The notes beneath the pieces were generated by a model. The model saw only the letters and a program-made list of their open reading frames with translations, ran no database searches and was not told where the DNA came from. Both the position numbers and the translations under genes were made by a program. Below are positions 56,596-64,000 of a DNA stretch of 64,000 nt, piece by piece; within the stretch, counting starts at the first letter, position 1, and every line of letters starts with the position of its first letter. The DNA comes from Siphonodentalium dalli (lineage: Eukaryota > Mollusca > Scaphopoda > Gadilida > Siphonodentaliidae): assembly GCA_032622095.1 (NCBI GenBank), contig CP136069.1, positions 104,560,278 through 104,624,277 of the forward strand, in the 5' to 3' direction.

Positions 56596-57529
56596 TGCCC
56601 ACACTAGTTTTGGCTGGGAATAAATAATTGTGCAAGCAATATTAGCTAGGATATTCGGTTATTAGCAGATAATAGCAGACTATATATATATACTAAGTAT
56701 GTTTTAGGTTTGGAGATGAATGCTGTTACTTACATCAGTCTGGACAAGCAGCTCAGGCTGGTCACAGAGACGGTACTTATCTCAAAATACATTTCTCAAT
56801 ACATGCTTAATTACACAGGGACCCAATTAACTAGTAGTATGAGGGTTTGTCCCCTTGTAAATATTGTACAAATGTTGCTTCCTGAGGTAGTTGGGTGGGG
56901 TCAGGTTCCTAGAGCCGGAATCGGTGGCGGCTTATGGAACCTTGTGGCGTTTTTATATATAATAGTCTCCCACCTTTGAGCCTGACTATCATTTTTACAT
57001 GTATATAATTTCATCTTGCCAAAATTTTAATAAATACGGTTACCATTTGATTGGGTAGCCATTTACCTCAATTGATAGTTGGCTCAAACCAAGCAACTCC
57101 CTCCAGGCCTCAGATTTGAACAACAGGGTAAATATGGTAAAAATCAGTAGGTCTCAACTTGAGTGGGGTGAGGTGTCGCAATGATGGTTTATAGTGAACG
57201 GACTCACCCCAAGGAGAGTTTTCTTTCTATAACTGGTTGTTGGTCATCCTCACTTCTCTCGAGTTGAGACAAACATTTTTAATATGAGCTTGGGTTGCGA
57301 ATTGTTCTGAATTCGGATAGTCTGTCCTACTCTGGTAGCTGCATAAAATGGGTATTTTACCAAACTTTACTAAATTTATTTCACAAAATTTATCAAATTC
57401 GCCTTTCTTGATCCTTTTTGATTTTTAGTATGTTGTTTATAATTGGTTAATAGACTTGTTCCTGCTAAGAAACAATGTGTTGCAATTAGTTTGAGGTTTG
57501 GCACTTTATTCTCATAAATGCACTGGACT
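56596..57529. other. Unassigned DNA
   Basis: An 89-codon frame at 56710-56979 has no family resemblance or splice support. No repeat structure stands out. Confidence 0.5.
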
Positions 57530-58850
57530 ACAGGCTACAGGTCGTACCTTTGGTCGGATCATTATGAAATTTGTCATGGCTGTTGCAATTGACATATAGC
57601 TGGAACGAGTCATTTTGAGCTATCTTGGATTTTTCTCTTTGCATGACTAAATTATTTGGCATGGGCTACAGGTCGTACCTTTAATAGTCGGATCGTCATG
57701 AAATTTTTCACGGATGTTGACAATGACATATAGATGGGAATGAGTCATTTTGGGGTCATTCGGCCAAATAACATGGCTGCCAGTGGCCATCTTTGATTTC
57801 AAAATTCAATCCATTAGCACGGTTACAGGCCATACTGTTTGTCTGATCATCATGAAATTTGTCATGGGTGTAATGACATTTAGATCAGAACGAGTCATTT
57901 TGGGGTCATTCGCCAAAACAAATGGCCACCAGCAGCCATCTTGGATTTTTCTCTTTGCATGACTAAATCCTTTGGCACAGGCTATAGGTCAGACCTTTGG
58001 TCGGATTATTATGAAATTTGTCATGGCTGTTGCAATTGACATATAGATGGAACGAGTCATTTTGGGGTCGTTCGGCAAAAAAACATGGCCGCAAGCGGCC
58101 ATCTTGGATTTCGCAATTCAATCCATTAGCACAGACTACAGGCCGGTGTGTTCGTCTGATCATCATTAAATTTGTAGTGGAAGTTAATATTGACATGTAG
58201 ATGGGAACGAGTCATTTTGGGGTCATTCAGCCATAAAACATGGCCGCTGGTAGCCATCTTGGATTTTACTTTGTATGACTAAATCCTTTGACGCAGGCTA
58301 CAGGTCGGATCATCATGAAATTTGTCATGGATGTTTACATTGACATGTAGATGGGAACGAGTCATTTTGGGGTCATTTGGCAGAAAAGCATGGCTGCCAG
58401 TGGCCATATTGGATTTTAAAATTCAATCCATTAGCATGGGCTACAGGACGTACTTGTTTGTCTGATCATCATGAAATTTGTCATTTATGTTAATATTGAC
58501 ATATAGATGGGAACAAGTCAATTTGGGGTCATTCGGCTAAAAACATGGCTGCCAGCAGCCATATTGGATTTTACTCTTTGCATGACTAAATCCTTTGGCA
58601 TGGGCTTTGGTCAGATCACGGATGTTAACATTGATATGTAGATAGGAATGAGTCATTTTCGGGTCATTCAGCCATAAAAATTGCTGCTGGCAGCCATCTT
58701 AGACTTTACTCTTTGCATGACTAAATCCTTTGGTACGGGCTACAGGTCGTACCTTTGGTCGGATCATCATTAAATTTGTCATGGCTGTTAACATTGAAAT
58801 GTGGACGGGAACGAGTAATTTTTGGGTGTCATTCGGCCATAAAACATGCC
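57530..58850 (+). repeat. Family C tandem array, about nine units of 130-165 bp
   Basis: Units carry GGCTACAGGTCGTACCTTTG, ATCATCATGAAATTTGTCAT, CGAGTCATTTTGGGGTCATT and GCCATCTTGGATTTTACTC. Every unit contains a GCCGCC...GCCATCTTGG-type block. The palindromic 5' end of family C is not attached here. Confidence 0.75.
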
Positions 58851-59814
58851 TGTTTCCCGTGGGGACTGAAGGGGACCAAAGGCGATATGTCAAGTTTGTC
58901 GAATGTCGGTTTAATGAAGTTTCAAACCTGCGAATAAACAAACACAAAAAATATATATAAAGCGAAATGAAATCGACACAAATGCATGATTTAGATGCAA
59001 CAATTGAATAAACCGAGAGTAAGCCATTTGCATGTGAGATACAGAACAAGATAAGCCCATGACATATGCAAATATAGTTCACACGCATGTGACATTGCAA
59101 CTAAATATAACTAAATCCATAAGCATGCAACATTGTGATACCCAACACAAAATAACCGTAAATGTATTGCTATAGAGTATAACTGTGTGAAAGGTATTAA
59201 TACATGATTGTCGATGATATTCACATTTCTTGAAGATAAACTACACGTGCAGGCTGTATCACATCACAGCAAAGATATCACACGATTTATAGTCAGAGTT
59301 CCAATATTGCTTCCAATATATCACACCATAGCGTTCACGATTTGCAAAGTAAAAGTTATAACACATAGTTTGTGTCCATATATATAGTCACATGTGGAGT
59401 GATGATTGACTCCCATCAATAACGCTGATCCCGATGTCCAAGACGTCAAACAAGCCATATAGTCCAGGAGATATTGGTCGAGCTGTGCACCCCCCCCCCC
59501 CCCCCCCCAGGACTCAACTTCACCCCAATAATTTTCTTCCTTAAGGTCTCCTCTAATTTTTTTCACTTGTTAACAAGAAAAAAAAGTGGCCGCAGAGACT
59601 CCAGACAAGATGGCGTCCATCATGGTGGCCATTTAAAAAAAATGCACCAGGTCTCTTTGATCGCCGTTATAGTAAAGATGATATCACATGCGGTCTTGTT
59701 TTCCACTCAATTCGTTATGCTGATATACAACCCTTACAAATTAGCCCAAAATCTGACACCAGAATCCAATATGGTGGCCAAGATGGCCGCCGAAATGTGA
59801 AAATATGCTATTTT
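58851..59814. other. Unassigned DNA with a poly-C run and CAAGATGGC blocks
   Basis: No gene is visible. A 19-base C run is at 59490-59508. Two CAAGATGGC blocks with the text GGTGGCC occur in 59580-59800. Confidence 0.5.
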
Positions 59815-61975
59815 TATGTGTACCCATACCATCTATGGTACACATAATGCTGACGTCCGGATCAACCATCCGTCTGTCCGTCTGTCCGTCCGTCCGTCTG
59901 TCCGTAGACACTTGCTATCCGATTCATTTACTTGAATATTTTTTATCGGATCTTGTTAAAATTTATGTGCTGTTTATGATGACACACTCCTCACCTGTAT
60001 AGTTTTTGGTATCGATCGGTTGATCGGTTTAGAAATTATTAACACTTTGCATCCGCACATAGGCATGAGCTATCCGATGCTGTAACCAAAGTATTTTTTG
60101 TCCGATTGTTTTCATATTTGATATGTAGGTTTATAATGACACACCCCTCACCTGTATAGTTTTTGGTATCGATTGGTTGATCGGTTTAGAAAATAATTAA
60201 CCCTGCACACAAATGCTATCTGTTGCATCTAAGTCAAACTGTTTTCTTCTGATATGCCTCATATTTCTTACCTAGGTTTTTCTTAGCACGTTCTTTATCT
60301 GTATGTTTTTTGGTATCGTTTATTTAACCCTTTCTGCTCTTGTTTTTAAATAGAATTCATCCAAGCTGTGTTGACTTAAATATTTTTCATCTGATCAGCA
60401 CCAAATTTGGTACATCTGGTCCTCACCCCGAAATACAGATCAGGTTCGAATTTGAGTTTGATCTGGTATATTTTAACAGAGTTATGGCCATTTAAAATTC
60501 AAGTAGCTGATAATCTAATTAATGCCTGCAGGAACTGTTAGCTTAGAAGAGGAGATCTTATTACACAGCCAGTGTCTTATTGGAAATGAGTTTTGTTTAG
60601 CTTGACATTAGATAAATACCATGGCTCACAGAGTCAAATGTCTTTAGACACATCACATGCAGTGATAGTGGTTCTCTCCTGTATGGACCAGAACACCTGA
60701 TCAAACAAATCTCTCAACACTAATACAATTTCTCTCCTGACTCTCAGACTCTATCACACACAGTGTGCTAGCATCTCTAAAACATTGACAAAACCATGAT
60801 TGATGACTCTCTGGTCCATTCTGTGTTCTGTACAAAATTAATTTAACCCCTTTGTTGAAACAGGTTCATGACATTAGAGACTGACTTATTGTATGGGTTT
60901 CTAAATCCAATGACATGCTTTTATAGACTGTTTGTGTTTATCAGTTCATTATTTTGGGTAAGATTAACCCCATTCTATCTGATTTTATATCCATTGATTA
61001 TGTTTATAGTTTTTGGCATAGTTTATGATAACACACCCCTAACCTGCACAGTGAGGGTCATTTGGTTTATTTGCTCAAAAATATTAACATCCTCCACCAA
61101 TCCTGTTGACACAATGTGATAACTAAATATTTTTCACTTGATCACTATATAAATAATTGCATCCATGTTAATGATGAAACATTCTTCACCTGTATAAATT
61201 TTGGTATCAATTGAATTATTTTGATAATATATTAGCTGTAACTTCAATTATATTTCCGCTGTTTAGATACATTATATCTTTCCAATGATCAGCTTAGAAG
61301 AAAATTAACCCACCCCATTCCATAGTCATACAGTATGCTATTCAATGTAATGAATCTAATATTTTCAATCTGACCAATCTCATATCCTACCTCTAGCTAT
61401 CTGAAAATTCTGCATAAAAACATTTTATATCCAATCATTATCAATCATTTTATATCCAGGTTTATACATCCCTCACTTGTATAGTTGTTCAGGTATTGAT
61501 TAGTTTTTGAATCGGGAACTATTAACTCTTTTGTCCCATCTAAATGATCCCAATAATTTTTAATATGCAGCTAACACAAAACATAATAAAAAAAATAACA
61601 ATATTAAAAAAATCATAATATGTTATGTCTCACATTCCAGTGTAATAAGCAAATAAATAACTATTTTGTCTTTAACTGCTATGGTGCTTCTCTCTGACTA
61701 TGGATTGAGCTTAATTAGCTTTATCACTCTATAAGATATATCTGTGTTGAAGTGACTTAATAGGTTGAAATGGAATGCCACATCCGTGTTCCTATTGTGT
61801 TTATGTGAGCAAGGTGCCCAATAAGTCTGATTCCACTTGTGACCTTAATAGTAAGGTGTCAATTATTGAAACTTTTGCACTCGTGAAAAGGTTGGTGTAA
61901 GGATTTATTAAAATAGCTAATCGGTATCGCCACGGTATGGGTTAAACATCTGCCGATCGTGATCGGCCTCTCGTT
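59815..61975 (+). mobile_element. Helentron-like family A, near full length
   Basis: The 5' end GTGTACCCATACCATCTATG and a CCGT/CTGT tract are at 59818-59905. The 3' hairpin GCCGATCGTGATCGGC and CTCTCGTT end at 61975. Several internal blocks (for example GGTTTCTAAATCCAATGACA) match the copy at 50.6-52.9 kb. No coding sequence. Confidence 0.7.
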
Positions 61976-62209
61976 CTGATACGTTACCACCTTTCGTTTG
62001 TCTCTGTGGGAAATGTTGGCATCTTTGCGTCATGTTATACATTTATCATATAGAGGAATCATTGGCGACCATATGGGGACCATAATATACATTCATTGCG
62101 GGATATTTTTGTCCGATATCACGTTTTCCCAAATGCCGGTATAATAGGTCAAAGCCGAATCTACGTTAATAACGCGATGTAATGTTTCGAATCAATGAAT
62201 GTTATTGTT

Positions 62210-62870
62210 ATTGTAACAACACCCATGCATATATATGTGCAGGAGATACTCAAGCTAGGATTCCTCTTATACCTGAGTTGAGGAATATTTACCCAAATCC
62301 AAGATGGCGGCCAAAATGGCCACCAGAAATAAAAAATCACGGAAAATCGCCGATTTTAACATCAGTGAGCATTATTGTCATGACAACTCCACACCTGCTT
62401 ACTATTGTGAGTTGGGAACACTTAGGCGAAGAACTTTCCTTGTACCATATCCAAATAAAAGTCCCCCAAATACAAAATGGCGCCCACAATGGCGGACAGA
62501 TTTTGAAAAATTACCGAAATTCCCTCATATTCACATCATTGGGCATTATTGTCGAGATAACTCCACCCATGCTTACAGTTGAGTTGGAAATACTGAGGTG
62601 AAGTAATTACATTACACCTCATGCAAGTAATTGTTTTCAAAAGATGGCGGCCAAAATGGCGACCAAAATTTGAAAACAAGTCTACATTACTTTACTTTCT
62701 TAGGACTGGCGTTATTGTTTCGCGATTTCTATCCACCATTACATGTTGATATGGAATAGTGACATGAAGTATTCATTAGGGTTTGGCAATTGATACTCAC
62801 AGCCAATATCGCTGCTAAATTGGCGGTAAGAAATTGAAAATAAATCGATTTTAATTTCAACTATTTGTCA
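62210..62870 (+). repeat. Tandem repeat, about 170-bp unit, with AAGATGGCGGCC blocks
   Basis: Three to four units share ATTATTGTC, ATAACTCCACCCATGCTTAC and paired blocks of AAGATGGCGGCCAAAATGGC. Open frames across it follow the repeat and are not credible genes. Confidence 0.7.
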
Positions 62871-63530
62871 TAATATCAGTATGTATGGATGAAACTATAC
62901 ATACACCATCTACTAGTTCAACTTATAGGTATCAAAACGCATAACATAGCTCGTATCCTTCTGGAAAGACGAAAAACCACAATTAATATCGCGATGTGGC
63001 ATTTCGAAATCCATTTTCCACTTAGCGCCGATAATGGCCGTAAGCGTAGGTGCGCCTAATAGTTATATCAGAACAATTACCTGATAACAGATTCTGATTT
63101 TCCACGTCACGTCCATAATTATCTGGACCAGCTTCCATTGTTTGTCTGATAAATCTAGGTCGCTCACACCGACAAAGTATTCACCACTTCCTGGGAGTAG
63201 GGTCCCTCTAATCATAACGTTTCAAACAATTCATTTTCCGGTGTCTAGCTTACGATTTTAAATGTTTGCTAAATATGATATTTGTGCGTCATCTTGAACT
63301 AGGAAGGCATATGACCGATGAGTATACAAGCTTACAGAAGGTCATCTCTATGTATGTGTCTCATACCCCATGGGGATAACGACATGTACACCTAGCGAAC
63401 CAGTTAGCTAGTCACTTCTCAATAGATGGTTCGTCAACTCAGCGAACGCATTGGCATATGTGGACAACTTCGACAGTGTTTCGAAGGTTGCTAGCTTTCT
63501 CATTCCCTTGGACAGATGTCTATCTGCTAA
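62871..63530. other. Unassigned DNA
   Basis: No coding sequence, RNA gene or repeat is recognised. Confidence 0.5.
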
Positions 63531-63677
63531 GGGAGCATGTCAAAACCTCTTTCGCATATGTGAAAAAAATGTGATAAAAGTGTGAAAAATGTGACGTCAT
63601 TGACGTTGTTTTTTTCGACATTATCGGAGTTTTTTCGTCGTTATCGCCCGCCGTAACGTTGTACGTTTTCGTCAATT
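63531..63677. mobile_element. TAAGGG-type transposon end with GTGAAAAATG subterminal repeats
   Basis: After TAA (63528-63530) the end reads GGGAGCATGTCAAAACCTC, very close to the end at 30858. Subterminal GTGAAAAA(A/T)GTGA motifs follow. A family A element begins at 63678, so the rest of this element would lie beyond the window. Confidence 0.45.
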
Positions 63678-64000
63678 TTTATGTTTACCCATACCATAGT
63701 ATGGTAAACATAGTGTCGTTGTCCGGATTGACCACTCGTCGTTAGTCCGTCCGTCCGTCCGTTCGTCTGTCTGTCTGTCTGTCTGTATGTCTGTAGACAC
63801 TTTACGCATGGTGCGTTAACTCGAACATTTTATATCTGATCGGAACCAAATTTTGTATATGAATTTCTCAGCACCAAATACAGATCGAGTTCGAATATGG
63901 GTTTGATCCGAGTTTTTTTTACGGAGTTATGGCCCTTTTTCGAATTAGAATTCATGCATGCTACCATAACTCAAATTTTTTTTATCTGATCATAATCAAA
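63678..64000 (+). mobile_element. Helentron-like family A, cut by the window end
   Basis: It begins TATGTTTACCCATACCATAG with a GTCC/GTCT tract at about 63745-63793, followed by the 'CGGAACCAAATTTTGTATAT' unit. The rest lies outside the window. Confidence 0.7.

Noticed and set aside
62182-62601. Overlapping frames of 139 and 92 codons
   Set aside because: Both follow the 170-bp tandem repeat and are equally open in two phases, so neither is credible.
26840-64000. Further GAK exons, including the J domain with its HPD motif
   Set aside because: I looked for linker and J-domain blocks by eye and found none that I can support; small exons could be missed.

Overview
The window is animal genomic DNA, AT-rich and packed with transposons. 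The only resident host gene I can identify is auxilin / cyclin-G-associated kinase (GAK), seen as two exons on the + strand. The mix of BEL/Pao, ISL2EU, piggyBac, hAT and MULE-like elements, together with Helentron-like elements carrying GTCC/GTCT microsatellites, suggests a marine invertebrate. A mollusc such as a bivalve is my best guess; the sequence alone does not prove it.

Region by region. 1-5.6 kb: repeats, one arm of an inverted repeat and an unassigned higher-GC segment. 5.64-9.42 kb: a complete LTR element with two identical 133-bp LTRs, a 5-bp target duplication and a primer binding site. Its coding region runs from BEL/Pao Gag into the aspartic protease and then, in frame, into a kinesin-8 (KIF19) tail where reverse transcriptase and integrase should be. 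This is the most striking object in the window. 10.1-12.6 kb: a decayed ISL2EU transposon, with a DDE transposase on + and a SAP/YqaJ-type protein in pieces on -. 13.7-16.3 kb: copy 1 of a MULE-like element with a 9-bp target duplication, itself invaded by a Helentron-like element.

16.96-26.83 kb: the GAK exons (end of the C2 domain; clathrin/adaptor-binding linker) are separated by an 8.6-kb intron. That intron holds an hAT MITE (8-bp target duplication) and a long inverted repeat. 28.0-37.7 kb: nested elements, in which a foldback element with a minisatellite core contains a 6.3-kb TAA-flanked transposon, which in turn contains MULE-like copy 2. 40.1-45.2 kb: a piggyBac element whose transposase is broken but retains three catalytic-type Asp residues and a probable intron. 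45-64 kb: mostly Helentron-like families, here called A, B and C, their tandem arrays, and MULE-like copy 3.

No autonomous, fully intact transposon is visible. Several of the non-autonomous elements have clean target duplications, and the kinesin-carrying LTR element looks very recent because its two LTRs are identical. Family assignments come from remembered motifs and are not search results.
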